Part shown: positions 40,596-52,703 of the stretch, piece by piece
How positions within the stretch are numbered: the stretch's first letter is position 1
Layout: each line of letters opens with the position of its first letter
Source of the DNA: Distichodus sexfasciatus
Lineage: Eukaryota; Chordata; Actinopteri; Characiformes; Distichodontidae
Direction of reading: 5' to 3'
DNA: 64,000 nucleotides
NCBI GenBank assembly: GCA_032718565.1
Contig: JAVGVS010000455.1
Span: 198,668-262,667, forward strand
The notes under the pieces: generated by a model
Seen by the model: the letters and a program-made list of their open reading frames with translations, nothing else
Databases searched by the model: none
What the model was told of the DNA's origin: nothing
Made by a program: the position numbers and the translations under genes

Positions 40596-41815
40596 GGTGT
40601 GACTGGCTGCACAGATAGAACTCATATTCCTATCAAGCCTCTGTCATATTATTAAGTGCTATCCTCCGTTGGTGTCTCAGCAGCTTCCCTTCCTGTGGCA
40701 GCTGATAAGGTTTGTTTATCGTCCTATAATGTACATTAACAATTGGTTTTTTACACTAACAAATGAAAAATAGAGTAGAATAGAATTGCTATTCTACTAT
40801 TCTATGCTAGAACTGGAATAGAGTACTTACAATTGCATGGAGGTCTGTTATGGAAGAAGGCTCCACAAGACACATTACACCATCAACAACTACAAGAAGA
40901 TGACGATTACACAGTTATAACTTCCTGGGGGTGGCTGGATCTGAGGAGCTTCCTACAGGGATACCCTCAGCTATAAAGTATATTTTATAGTCTATTTATA
41001 TAATTTAGTACCTTATTTGTTCCTTTTCCTTTGTACAATATGGCAGAGATGACAATAAATTTTACTTGGACTTTACTGATCAACTAGTGCTTTGACAAAC
41101 TTAAATGTTAGTCAGACTTTTTAAGAGATACCGTTTTATTAATAGACTGGATATAGAATTTTTCATATTGAAACAGTTTCTAACCTCTTGCACATTCAGT
41201 GTAAAAGTTAATTTCTACTTTTGTAGGTAATACTGCATCCACATTGTCTCTCTATCTACTTCTAGTTTAAAGTTATATTTAATGCTCCATTGCTAGTTTA
41301 AAAGGTATATTTTGTATTGTATTATATATATTGTTTATTCCATGTGCCCTTTTTTTCTTTGTACCCTGTTTCTTATTGCACTGTAAAACCTGGAGCCACG
41401 TCTTCTCTCTGTATATCTGTACAGTATATAGCAGAGATGACAAAGTTTACTTTGACTTTTGACTTTGACTTTTGTCTGAGGGCCATCTCGTCAGCCTCTG
41501 TAAGGGGTGCTGGTGGTGGATCCTCCACCACCAGCACCCCTTACAGAGGGGTGCTGGTGGTGGATCCTCACCTGCTCTTCTGGCCTCTGCCTTTTTCCTA
41601 ATGGCTAATGGAGGCAAGTTGTGGTCATATCCCATAAGCACAAATTTGGACACTTGGGAATGTGGATAATATTACATACTGGCAGTGCTGAGATGGAGAA
41701 ATGGTCACTTCTTTTCACTTAGATCACTAACTAATCACATATATCCCACAGAACGATGCTAAGTAGAGCCTTAAAAACCTCCCACTGGCATGTAAAGAAA
41801 TGATACCTATATTAA
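40596..41815 (+). repeat. Tandem duplication, unit 1
   Basis: Starts GTGACTGGCTGCACAGAT and ends CATGTAAAGAAATGATACCT. It contains a LINE 3' UTR with the GACTTT tail (to 41475) and a GATGACAATAAATTTTACTT tail near 41050. Unit 2 repeats the same order at 41887-43015 with scattered differences. Confidence 0.75.
41500..41544. repeat. Perfect 45-base hairpin, template-switch scar
   Basis: Two 21-base arms (41500-41520 and 41524-41544; GTAAGGGGTGCTGGTGGTGG and complement) around a 3-base loop TCC. GGGGTGCTGGTGGTGGATCC then recurs directly at 41549-41568. Unit 2 of the tandem pair has only one copy of this segment (42800-42825). Confidence 0.9.
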
Positions 41816-41847
41816 TATTATACCTTTTTCTGACATTCCAAAGCGTT

Positions 41848-41848
<1 letters not shown>

Positions 41849-41888
<40 letters not shown>
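41849..41888. repeat. (TA)n(TG)n microsatellite between the tandem units
   Basis: About 15 TA units followed by four TG units, at the junction of the two duplicated blocks. Confidence 0.9.
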
Positions 41889-43015
41889 GTGACTGGCTGC
41901 ACAGATGGAACTCATATTATTCCCTATCAAGGCTCTGTCATATTATTAAGTGCTATCCTCCGTTGGTGTCTCAGCAGCTTCCTTTCTGTGGCAGCTAGTA
42001 AAGGTTTGTTTATCATCCTATAATGTACATTAACAATTGGTTTTTTACACTAACAAATGAAAAATAGAGTAGAATAGATTTGTTATTCTACTATTCTATG
42101 CTAGAACTGGAATAGAGTACTTACAATTGCATGGAGGTCTGTTATGGAGGAAGGCTCCACAGACACATTACCAACAACTTCTAAAGATGGCCGATTACTG
42201 CAGTTATATTATAACTTCCTGGGGTGGCTGGATCTGAGGAGCTTCCTCAGGGGATACCCTCAGCTAAAAGTATATTTTATAGTCTATTTATATAATTTAG
42301 TACCCTTATTTGTTCCTTTTCCTTTGTACAATATATAGCAGAGATGACAATAAATTTTACTTGGACTTTACTGATCGACCAGTGCTTTGACAAACTTAAA
42401 TGTTAGTCAGACTTTTTAAGAAATACCGTTTTATTAATAGACTGGATATAGAATTTTCATATTGAAACTGTTTCTAACCTCTTGCACATTCAGTGTAAAA
42501 GTCAATTTCTACTTTTTGTGAGTAATACTGCATCCAAACTGTCTCTCTTTCTACCTGTATTTCTAGTTCTAGTTTACAGTACTCCATTCCTAGTTCAAAA
42601 TGTATATTTTGTATTGTATTTATATATTGTTTATTCCATGTGCCCTTTTGTTATTTGTCCCCCGTTTCTTATTGCACTGTAAAACCTGGAGCCACGTCTT
42701 CTCTTCTCTCTGTATATCTGTACAGTATATAGTAGAATTACAAAGTTTACTTTTGACTTTTGACTTTGACTTTTGTCTGAGGGCCATCTCTTCAGCCTCT
42801 GTAAGGGGCGCTGGTGGTGAATCCTCACCTGATCTTCTGGCCTCTGCCTTTTTCCTAATGGCTAATGGAGGCAAGTTGTGGTCATGGCAGTGTTGAGATG
42901 GAGAAATGGTCACTTCTTTTGGCTTAGATCACTAACTAATCACATATATCAACCGACTGAAAGATGCTAAGTAGAGCCTTAAAAACCTCCCACTGTCATG
43001 TAAAGAAATTATACC
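41887..43015 (+). repeat. Tandem duplication, unit 2
   Basis: TGACTGGCTGCACAGATGG to CATGTAAAGAAATTATACCT, collinear with 40596-41815, including the LINE 3' UTR and GACTTT tail at 42745-42775. It lacks the extra inverted segment of unit 1. Confidence 0.75.
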
Positions 43016-43355
43016 TACCTGCTACCTTAATTGCTGCCAATTATACCAAATTTATGTTGGGTTGCCCTTGTATAAATATGTAACAGCGAGTGCACAGAGA
43101 GAGAGAGTGACATAGAGAACGTAAATTATAAAAGTGGTACAAAAACACTTCTTAAATAAAGAATGATGTCAATCGTTCTCATCAGTACTAACGCATTCAC
43201 TCGGTCATCATTTTTCTGTCATGTACACTTGTAATCGGAGCATGCGCTCATTAAAAGAGTAAAAGCTCCACTGTTTTTGTTTATCGTTGCCATGGTGAAT
43301 CGTTGTATCTCTGTTCCACTGATGATGCCTTTTAATGTCCGTGTGCACGCGCTCT
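43016..43355. other. Intergenic, no gene recognised
   Basis: Contains a short GAGAGAGAGAG run near 43097 and nothing else that could be assigned. Confidence 0.35.
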
Positions 43356-43476
43356 ACTCAGGGTTAACTGAACTCAGAGTTGTGTGAACTAAATGTTATC
43401 ACCTGTTCTGAAACCAAAAACTCGGAGTTTGACTGCTCAGAGTTAATCAACTCAGAGTTCAAGTTTAAACCCTGAA
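43356..43476. repeat. Short palindromic MITE with AACTCAGAGTT motifs
   Basis: The left end ACTCAGGGTTAACTGAACTC and right end GAGTTCAAGTTTAAACCCTGAA are inverted. AACTCAGAGTT-type palindromes recur inside. Only ~120 bases; no target duplication was settled. Confidence 0.5.
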
Positions 43477-43939
43477 ATCCGAATGTAACAATTGAATTGT
43501 GATACACAAGACACATTATTTGACTTATTTCTATTTATTTGTATGTCCAGTTTTACAGTGCTTCCTTCAAATGAAATTACACTCAATAAAACATAGCATC
43601 TGAGTCTTTCTTGGAGGAACCTGTTAGCTATCTGCCAAGCTAGTCAGGCTAAAGCACTTCAGCAGCCATCTTAGTAGGGGCAGAATAGTAAAAAGACCTG
43701 GCTTCAGGCTGACTTCCTGGATTCAATAAAATCTGAGCCACAGCCAACGAATTCCAGCTCTCTGGCACAAATGCAAGGCAAGTAGTGACAATGACGCAAC
43801 CTAGTGAAGAACAAATGAGTGAGCGTCTAGAAACAAGATCATGTTGCTCCAGGTCCTCACGTTCAAGTCAGTTTTCATCGGCCAGTGGAATGGCTATCAG
43901 AGCCGCGTCTTGAGAAAGGCGGAGCAGCAAAAACACAGT

Positions 43940-44716
43940 TAGCATTGCAAAGAAAGCAGAGATGATGAAAGAAGAAGCATATATAGTGGAAGAAGCAGCT
44001 AGAAAGAAGGCAGAGCTCAAAGCAGATTTACACACGCTGCAGCTAGAAAAAGCAGCTGCAGCTGCTGTTTAACAAGCAGGAGTGTTGGGCAGCTGCTGGG
44101 AAGAACTTGGAGAGACAGATCGTAAAAGTTCTGTAAGGTTGTCACTACAAAACTTAACACAGCTTCCTAACGAAAGCGTTTCCTGCCCTGTCATGCAACA
44201 CTCAGTCGCAAATCCACTTCCAGACTTAAAGACACTCGATCTCTCTAGCCCACCAGTGCACCAGCAGGAAAAGGACAGTGGTGAGACAGCAAGAAGTTTC
44301 AAGAGAAAGGGTAATGTGCAGTCGAGTGAAATCAGTGACCCTATGAGTACAGTGAGTTCTCAGCATCTATAAAGCAGAACCAACTGGAATTCTGTCCTTA
44401 ATCCCATTACTGCAAGCTCTCAAGAGAACCCTATCACTATAGTGGCTTAGCCATGTGTGGTGCAAGATTCAGCGATGATCTTCAGTCAGCACTGGCAAAC
44501 AAGCCAGCCTCCAACTCCAGTGGAGCCTACTTCAAAATACCTACTAAAACGGATGGTAGCTCAGGATTATCAGGTGATGATCAACCCGAAGATTACTGGG
44601 CTTGGAAGGCATCCTTTCTTGGCGCTACAGAAGATTTGAATCTCACGGCACGGAGGAGCTTGATTTACTTTGTAAATGGCTTGGGCCATCATCTTCTGAA
44701 CAAGCTGGAGAATTAG
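43940..44716 (+). pseudogene. BEL/Pao gag remnant
   Basis: Encodes MMKEEAYIVEEAARKKAEL followed by a Glu/Lys/Ala coil, as in fish BEL gag N-termini. Then come a Ser-rich stretch and ASNSSGAYFKIPTKTDG, DDQPEDYWAWKASFLGATED and NGLGHHLLNKLEN, the conserved BEL gag core. A stop after AAAAAV near 44070 and a frame change near 44450 break it. Confidence 0.62.
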
Positions 44717-47183
44717 AGCAGTTCACATTCACAATGCCGGAGCGGGACTTAGGATGGTATGGCAAAGAATAGAAGATATCTACGGTTCAGCTGAAGTAAT
44801 AGAATGCTTTACTCAAAAGGTTGAACAATTCCCAGAATCTCAAGCCTAGACAACCTTACAAACTGAGAGAGAACTAGGCGATGCTCTGTTGGAGCTTGGG
44901 CGACCAGAGCTGATGGTTATCGGGGCTCCACATACTATTACAACCGCGATGGAGTCAATCCAATTGCTGAAAACTTCCATTATACCTGCAAAGAGAAATG
45001 GATTACGTGGGAAGCGCAGTATAAAGAACAAAATGGTGTGTCTTACCTCATTTCTGTCTTTAATGAAGTTTGTCTGCGATCAGGCTAGAGTCCGTAATGA
45101 TCAAGTTTAAGCTGATATAGCGGTTGGAAGTCCAAATGCTGTTAAGACGGAGAGAGGTCCCCCGTATAAGCCGTACATGAAACCTACAATAGCCACAAGG
45201 AAAACAGAGGTGTTTGCAGATCTCGAAAAGACTAATTTAAAGGCTACAGAGAAAAAGGTAAATGATCCTGAGAAGCAATGCCCTCTGCATAACTTAACCA
45301 CATCCACTGAGGAAATGTCGTAGCTTCAGAGGCAAAACGTTAGACGAAAGAAAATCTTACCTCAAAGACATGAACATCTGTTTCAAATGCTCGCGTCATC
45401 AATCATTTAAGCCAAGACTCAAATAGACTACCGGTGGTTAAAGAATAAACGTAGTCAGCATCCTGCGTACATCCAGGTCCCTTTGGAGAAAACTACTTAA
45501 ATATGCCTCACTTGAAGACCAAAAGTGGAGAAACCCACAACTGAAGCCTTGTGTGTATCAAATACTGAAATTTGTGGGGAATGGTACAAGCTCAAGATCA
45601 TGTTCCAAAAAATTTCTCTTAATAGAAATATATCCGGCAGACGAAAACCAAGCCATCAAAGTCATCTTACCGATGAACAAACAGCGAGTCTTTGGCCAAA
45701 CCTCAGTTCTTTGATCATTTTTTGCATTAAGGAGATGGAATCCCCTTATACTCTGGCTTATGCTCTGGAACAACGGAAACAGTGAGTAGGCGATGCTAAA
45801 TGTATGCTTTATTTGTGTGGGAGTCTTTCGATGGTAAACTCAAATCCTGCCTTACCTACTTAATTGAATGTGACATGCTTCCAGATGATAAATTCAAAAG
45901 ATACCGCTTCACCAGAGATACTTCAAATCACCATCTGCATCTCAAAAGAGCGTGGCGGATAAATCCCAGCTGTTGACCTATTACAGCTATCCTCTTGCTC
46001 CTCGGCGAGACATACTACGAGTGCATAAAGTTCTAGAACAAGCATGGCCAGACCACCTGTACCATTCCATAGCGTCTAGAACTTGGTTGGTGATCATTGA
46101 GTGTGTGCTTGGAAGAACACAAAGCGTCTGATGTCAGTGTTTTTCCGAACCTACGTCCTGGTGGTAGTGCGGCTCATCCATTCTTTCACCATGCACTAGT
46201 GGCATATATGTCAAAAGAGGTTTGACAACAAGTGTATATTTAAACTGCAAAGCAATGTAGCTACAGCCGTTCCTGATACAGAGGATCTCGGCAGCAGGGT
46301 GTTCCAAAGTACATCGCGCGACGACAAAGTAGGAATGTCAATTGAAGACGGTATTCCTCGACATCGCCGGTTCGTGGTTAGTTCCAATTCGCCGTTAGCG
46401 CCATTACCTTTCAAACCAAATAGACCTCGTTTACCTAATAACAAGTGCCAAGCTGCCAGACGCTTTGAATCTATACAACACACATTGGAAAGAAAACCAG
46501 ATATGAAGGAGCACCTCTTCAAGTTCGTATTACAAGCCGATGTTTTGATTCACGATCAGGCTAGACTTAATGGAACCACAGCAGGAATGTTGGTACTTGC
46601 CCATATTTGGTGGTTACCATCCACAGAAGATGGATCCGTCGTGTTGTGTTTGATTCCAGTGCTAAATATGAAGGTACCTCCCTCCAGCGATGTGTTATTA
46701 GGTGGACTAAAGCTGAACAACCTGATATTGAAGTGTTCATCATCCGTTCGCCCGAAAGGAACATCTTAGCAATCACGGCGGACATACAGCACATGTTTTA
46801 TTGCTTCATTGTCCGTGAGACCATAGGGCTTCCTCAGATTTCTATGGTTTTAAACACCAATAGTCCAGCAGAAACAATTGGCTGGGACTACGCATGAAAG
46901 TGCATGTGTTTGGGAACAGTCCGTCACCTGCTGTAGCCATATATGGGTTACAAAGAGCTGTTCTGCTAGGAGAGGACAAACCACGACTGCGGAAGTGAAA
47001 CAATTTATGAGTCAGATTTCTCGTGGATGATGGACTTGCTTCCTTTCCAACCAGTGAAGAAGCTATCACCGTGTTGAAACGGACAAAGGAAATACTTGCA
47101 GAATCAAACATCAGGCTGCACAAATAGCCTCTAACAACAGAAAAAAGTTAACTGGAAGCATTCTGTCATGACGACTTGGCCAA

Positions 47184-48985
47184 ATATTTTAAGACATTGA
47201 GTTACCATCAGATCCCTTACCTTTACAGCGAAGTCTGGGACTCGTGTGGAATCTGCAAACCGACACTTTTACTTATTATGTTTTAAAGGAAGAGAAACCG
47301 TTTACCAGAAGAGGCATCCTCTCTCTTGGTCCAATAGTCTCCTATGATCCTCTGGGTTTCCCCTACCCTGTAGCAATACAAGGTAAGGCATTAGTCAGAG
47401 AACTAACCAATGATCAATGTGATTGGGACTCTCCCATACTAGCTGAAAGAGAAGATCAATTGGAGGCATGGCAGTTCCTTCACCAAGACAGATTCAGATT
47501 AAAAGGCCACACGCTTCCATTTCTCTACCACAAGATACAGCAGAGAACTATGTATCTTTACTGAATGCATCTACCATGTGGTCATATCAGCTGTAGCACA
47601 TACCTTAGAGCGAAAGGGTGACACAGAGGATGCAACCGTTGCCTATTTCTCCTGGGAGGCTAAATCTAAGTTAGCTCCTCGCACTCCTCTGACTGTTCCA
47701 CGTCTGGAACTTTGTTCTGTAGTTTTAGCTGTAGAAATGGCAGACTTGCAGCCACTAGTTAGATATTAAGACACAAAAATTGAAGTCATAGACAGTAGAA
47801 GATTGTCTAGAGTTACATTCTAACACAAGCAGAAAGTTTTATGTATCTACGTTGCCAATAGTTGCTCGGTCGAGAGTCTATACCAAATCAGTGGCGGTTT
47901 GTCGGTACAGACCAAAAATCCTGCAGATCATGGAACCGCGTCTCCTGGAGTTACAGACCAGACCAGTTGGTTTCACAGACCCTGAGTTTTACTAAAAGAT
48001 GGACCAGAAACAATGACACAATTCATTCAGAGATCTGCAACCTCGTGGAACCAGACACAGGTATAGAGTGGGTCTGAAAGTGTCCGCTTTGGTTACCAAA
48101 ACCTCTGAGAAGAATTTGACTTCATGGCGATTACGGTTCTCAAGCTGAAGCACTAATCAGAGCATAGCTAGTCTTATGCATAAAGGCCAGATCCTATGCA
48201 CAAACCTAACTCCAAAACAGATGAACGGCACAAGCAAGAATTGGTAGTTGTCAGAACTGTTCAGAAATATTTTCAGAGGAACTGAAGTGCCTTGCAAGGA
48301 ATGAAGAGGTGCCCAAGCGCAGCACCATAAGAAAGTTGAACCCCATTTTGGATGAAGATGGAGTAATATGCGTTGGAGGACGTTTATCAGCAGCCGAAAC
48401 ATGCTGGGAAGAGAAACACCCCATCATTATTCTCAAAAACAATCACATCGCTACTCTGCTTGTCAGACACTTTCACGAGCAAGTTACACACCAAGTGAAG
48501 CATTTCTGAAAGGTGCTCTTAATTAAAGCTGGACTGTGGATAATTGGAGGCAAGACTAGTATCAAATTGTCATACATCACTGTGTAGTTTATAGAGGTAA
48601 GCGAAGAGCAAAAATGTTCTCCTTGCTTTCTGACGAGTTAACCCAGATCCTCCGACCACTTATGCGCCGGTGTTGATGTGTTTTGGTCAATGGGAATATC
48701 TCGCTCGACGAACCAAGAGGTCTTCGCAGTGTGGCGATGAGCAGTGCTTTCACATGTTTAGAACTACCGCGCCGTGCTGCATTTTAAGTGATTAGTGCTG
48801 ACCTCCTCAAGCTTTACTCGTCGTTGAAAGAGATTCATTGCTGTCCGAGACCCATCAAAAGCAGCTGGAATCTGATGGTAATTTCCTTCTTTGGAGCCTG
48901 TAAAAACTAAAGATAAACACCAGAAGAATCCAGAGTTTAAGCTATTCTATTTAGGATCAAGGGTACATGGGTCTTCGACACTCTT
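47184..48985 (+). pseudogene. BEL/Pao RT-RNase H-integrase remnant
   Basis: LPLQRSLGLVWNLQTDTFTY, EEKPFTRRGILSLGPIVSYD and QGKALVRELTNDQCDWDSPI are signatures of the BEL/Pao RT-RNase H connection. VISAVAHTLERKGDTEDATV and APRTPLTVPRLELCSVVLAV are RNase H. KRSTIRKLNPILDEDGVICV and GRLSAAETCWEEKHPII are the integrase zinc-binding start. Stops lie between all blocks, so no product is possible. Confidence 0.8.
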
Positions 48986-49425
48986 AGCCCTCATAGTGTA
49001 ACATGATAAGATGGATTAAAATAAATAAGTTATTTTAGTTAAAATAAATGGAGTTACTACAAACTTTAGCATTTACCAGTTTTGTATAAATTAAGTATTT
49101 TGCTTTTATTTTTTGAAGCCCGGAAGTCATATTTGATGTTGCGTGTAACTTGAGGAAAGTGGAGTCAACTTCATGCATACATACGAAGTTAAGAGAATAT
49201 TGATAGTTGTTAAGAGAAAAGCGAAGTGGGGAGGGAGAGTTTTAAAGAATTTGAGGTTCTTTGGAGTTCACCTGGAGTACGGGACATTTTTGTTGTTGAT
49301 AATGTCGTGTCCCGTGCTCCTGTCCTCGTGGCCGCATATTTGTAGTTTGTTAGTTTTCGCTAGCTAACATACTGTGATTCCGATAGGTTCATAGTGAAAA
49401 AAATCCATGTCATCAGAAATGAGGA
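48986..49425. other. Intergenic between LTR elements
   Basis: AT-rich, no recognised gene. It may hold the unlocated 3' LTR of the BEL/Pao element to its left. Confidence 0.3.
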
Positions 49426-50091
49426 TGTGATGACTCCCCCTGGCCTTTGAACGGGCTTTGCCGGAAGCCTGTTGTGATGTACATGCTACATTGTATTTAG
49501 CATGTATTTTGTTCAGCCCTTTTGTGTCTGTAATTGTCTGTAGTGTTGGCCATGTTGTGTGTCCTGTGTCAGCCATTTTTTGTGTCTGTAGTGTTGGCCA
49601 TGTTGTATGCTGTCTTCTGTCAGTGATACCATGTCCCCTGCCCATTGTGTGTCTTATTGGTAGATCTTGGTTCCTCAGTTTGTTCACCTGTGCTCGTTTA
49701 TTGTGTCACACCCTCTCCTTCCTTTATTTGTCCCTTTATTTGGATTTTGTTTTGTGATACGCTCTCCCATTGGTTCCCCTTTGTTTCATTGGGTTCCTTC
49801 CTTGTTTGTATATTAGTATTTTGCGCTCAGTTTTTCCCAGTGTTTCTTGTTGGTCCCTCATTACCCTCCCTGATGTTGGTGTGTTGTTTCCTGTTACATG
49901 TAAGCCCTTATCCGTTTGTAGCCTCAAATTGCCAGTTCTTTTACTGTAGTGTCTGTTTGATTGTTTTGGTTTTTGAATTTATTTTGGCCCTCGTGCGGTT
50001 TTTTGTTCTTTGTGTTTTATTATTTGGTAAGCCAAATGTCCCTGCACCGTGACCTGTACCTCATGTCATGCAGCCTCCCCCAGCGTGACAG
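49426..50091 (+). repeat. Possible Gypsy-type LTR
   Basis: Runs from TGTGATGACTCCCCCTGG to CCCCCAGCGTGACA, with T-rich body and TGTTTCTTGTTGGTCCCTC as in fish Gypsy LTRs. No partner LTR or target duplication was found. Confidence 0.35.
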
Positions 50092-51060
50092 ATGCTGGAA
50101 TAACCTGCAAGGTCACCAGCGAGCCAGTCTGCAGGCGCTCCCTCCGAGCCCGTCTGCAGGCGCTCCCTCCGAAACCCGTCTGCGATGGCGCTCCTCCAGG
50201 CAATCTCTGCCGATGGGCGCTCGCTGCAAGGCCACGAGACATGTCTACCGCCCTCCCGAAGGCCACCGGAACTGTCTACCGCCCTCGAGGCCACGAGACT
50301 GTGTCTGCCTCGGGGCAGCCACGAGATTGTCTGCCCACTGGGCTGCCGGCCCATGCCTGCTCCCTGAAAGGCCGCCTGGCCCGTGCCTGCTCCCGAAGAC
50401 GCCTGGCGTGCCTGCTTCTCAAAAACGCTTCGGCCCGTGCCTGCTTCTCGAAGAACGCCCAGCCCGTGCAGCTCCGCCCAGCGACCGTCAGCAGCGCCCC
50501 AGCACCAGCGACCTTTGGCCGCGCCCCAGCGGCGACCGCCGGCGCTCCCCAACACCGAAGCGGCCGCCAGGCGCTCCCCAGCACGAAGACGCGGCGCTCC
50601 CAGCACCGAGAACCGCCGGCGCTCCCCAGCATCAGGCTCGCCAGAGCACCCCAGCAAGTCAATCGGCGCCCCCTGCTCCTGCCCGCCGTCCAGTCGGCTG
50701 CCCCTGCTCCTGCCGCCGTCGAGTGGGCCGCTTTCTCCACCACGTCCCGTGCCAGCCATCCTATCCCCTACCCGGCCGTCCCGATGTGACCGCCCTGCTA
50801 CCCGCCGTCAATCGGCCGCCCTGCTCCTACCGCGCCGTCAGTCGCGCCTTCTCCTGCATCAATCGGCGCCTCTCCTGCCGGCAGGCGTCAAAGTCGTACG
50901 CCCTGTCCGCGTCCCGATCGACCGCCCTGCTCCCTACCACCGTCAGTGGCGCCCTGCTCCCTCTGCAACCGCGTCAGGCGGGCGTTCGCGACGCCCGGTG
51001 CACAGAACCCCGTTGCAGCCTCTGTTACTACCGGACCCGGGTTGGCACCGAGCTATGACC
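50092..51060 (+). repeat. GC-rich imperfect tandem repeat region
   Basis: Units such as CAGGCGCTCCCTCCGA, GCCCGTGCCTGCTCC and CGCCCCAGC recur. Open frames of 365, 246 and 267 codons overlap here in three plus frames, with others on the minus strand, all Pro/Ala/Arg-rich. That is a stop-poor composition effect and not a gene. Similar tracts follow integrase in some fish Gypsy elements. Confidence 0.5.
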
Positions 51061-51189
51061 CTCGCGGCCCCTGACCCCTGTCGGTTATTCTTATTCTCTA
51101 CGCGACTGCCCTGGATCGCTTCCTGTCTTTTCTGCTTTCGTGGTAAGCGACTCTCTGCAGCAAGAGCCTGGTCATATAACACCTGATAA

Positions 51190-52703
51190 CGAGGCCCCGT
51201 CACCGGGCGCTTACAGGCTCCGAAAAAGAGAGACGCTTTGGGCAGAGAGAAGCGAGATAAAGAACATCTTGGGTGAAAGTTAGAATCCAGGCGGGGTTTA
51301 CGACGAGAAAACACCGGTCAGGAATGAACGTCTTGTAAGAATTTATCGTTACTCTTTCCTGTAATAAAGCTTTTGAAATAGCTGTAACTCATCATAAAAC
51401 ATTATTGATATAAAGCGCAGGTCCAGTTAAGCGTCCTGGTGGGATTGTTTCAGGAGCGGAGCGAGGAGAAAAAGAAGGAAAAACAGGAGATTAGCGATCT
51501 GGGTGGCTGTTGCCTAAGATCAACGCGGGGTTCTTTAGCCAGTTAAATAAACGGATGATAAAAAGGCGAAAAGAAAGCTCTCGAGGTTTTAATCGCTGCA
51601 TTGGAAAGAAGTACATCCACTCCTCTGGATAAATCTCAAAGAATCACCAAAGAGTCTTGTGGTAGAAAGAACAAGTAATCTGTAACTAACTGCTTGAGCT
51701 ACTGTTGATTTTAATACACAGCGCTAGCTTAGTGGCACCGCCTCGTTTTCAATACATTAAACGAGTAGCTGTTTTAAACAAACTTGATGATTGTCTACTA
51801 GTTTCAGCGTAAAAGCTTGGTAGTTAATATACTCGTTTCAACATTGATGTTGCTGGGCGGTGGTATCTTTAGTAAAAACCTGGTAAAAAGTGAGAAATTC
51901 ACAGTGGTGGGTATAACATATGGTTGGCGGAACAGGTTGAGCGCTTATAATAATCGACCGAATGGGGTGTGCACAATTGTGTAATAAGCGACCCAGAATA
52001 AATAGTGGGGAGTCGTATTTAAGCGGATTGTGGATCTGAGTAAAGAGGTTATGTTGCATCCACTGGAAATGGCGGCGGACCCAATGGTGGGAAAACGGGG
52101 GAGTTGTCCTTGAAATCAGTGCTGGTATGATCGCGTCCTGGTGAATATGTAATGTCTTCTTTTTGAAATTATTAATGTTTGCTGAAGTCAATTCGGAGAA
52201 ATTGCCATGACAACTGATACCAAAAGTGTTGTGTTCGTTAGGAAGACATCAGGAAGATGCCGGGCAAAAATTCCAGAGCATGTCAAATGGGGATAAAAGG
52301 TTGCAGAAATAGACGATGGTTGTGTTGAGCCAAGCTCAGAGCGCGAGGATGAAATGATGAAGCGGCGTTTGACAGAGAGCTAAAAACCAGAAACAAGAAC
52401 AAGTGGCTGCGTTGGTTGATGATGATGGCGTGGACACAGATCCGAGAAATGGCAGAAAAAGAAACGACATAAGAACTAAAGCTGAATTGTTGCAAAAAAG
52501 CCGAACTGCTGAAGTGTGAGAAGAGGTGGAACAAAGAGATTTTTGCAGTCGCTTTCGCACACAATGCTAGCTGAACCATGAGTCGCGCTGGAGTGACCCA
52601 GAGTAGAACCACTCTCCCTCTCTCGAGTCACCAGCCAAGAGGAGAGAGAAGTTCCAACAGCCCCTCCCTTCAGCTCTCTGGGAGAAAATCAGCTCAAGCC
52701 GAC
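51190..52703 (+). mobile_element. Retrovirus-like element, left part (LTR end, leader and gag remains)
   Basis: AATAAAGC near 51364 and TTGTAAGAATTTATCG suggest the end of an LTR. A leader follows to about 52050. From 52200 the plus strand has charged, gag-like reading frames broken by stops. It ends at the BEL insertion (52704), and the same element resumes at 61153. The assignment of this part depends on the pol at 62340-64000. Confidence 0.45.

Larger units (their letters stand above)
43800..48985 (+). mobile_element. BEL/Pao LTR retrotransposon, heavily degraded
   Basis: In order: charged coiled gag segment (43940-44070), gag core (44453-44716), RT and RT/RNase H connection (46600-47560), RNase H (47578-47769), integrase zinc-binding region (48309-48509) and integrase core traces to about 48900. 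Frames shift many times. LTRs were not located with confidence, so the ends are approximate. Confidence 0.75.

Noticed and set aside
44069..44302. Minus-strand frames over the BEL gag
   Set aside because: They lack any motif and oppose the gag remnant, whose core sequence is recognisable on the plus strand.
49961..51058. A 365-codon frame as a protein gene
   Set aside because: Several overlapping frames on both strands are open across the same GC-rich repeats. Composition is Pro/Arg/Ser-rich and no domain is recognisable.
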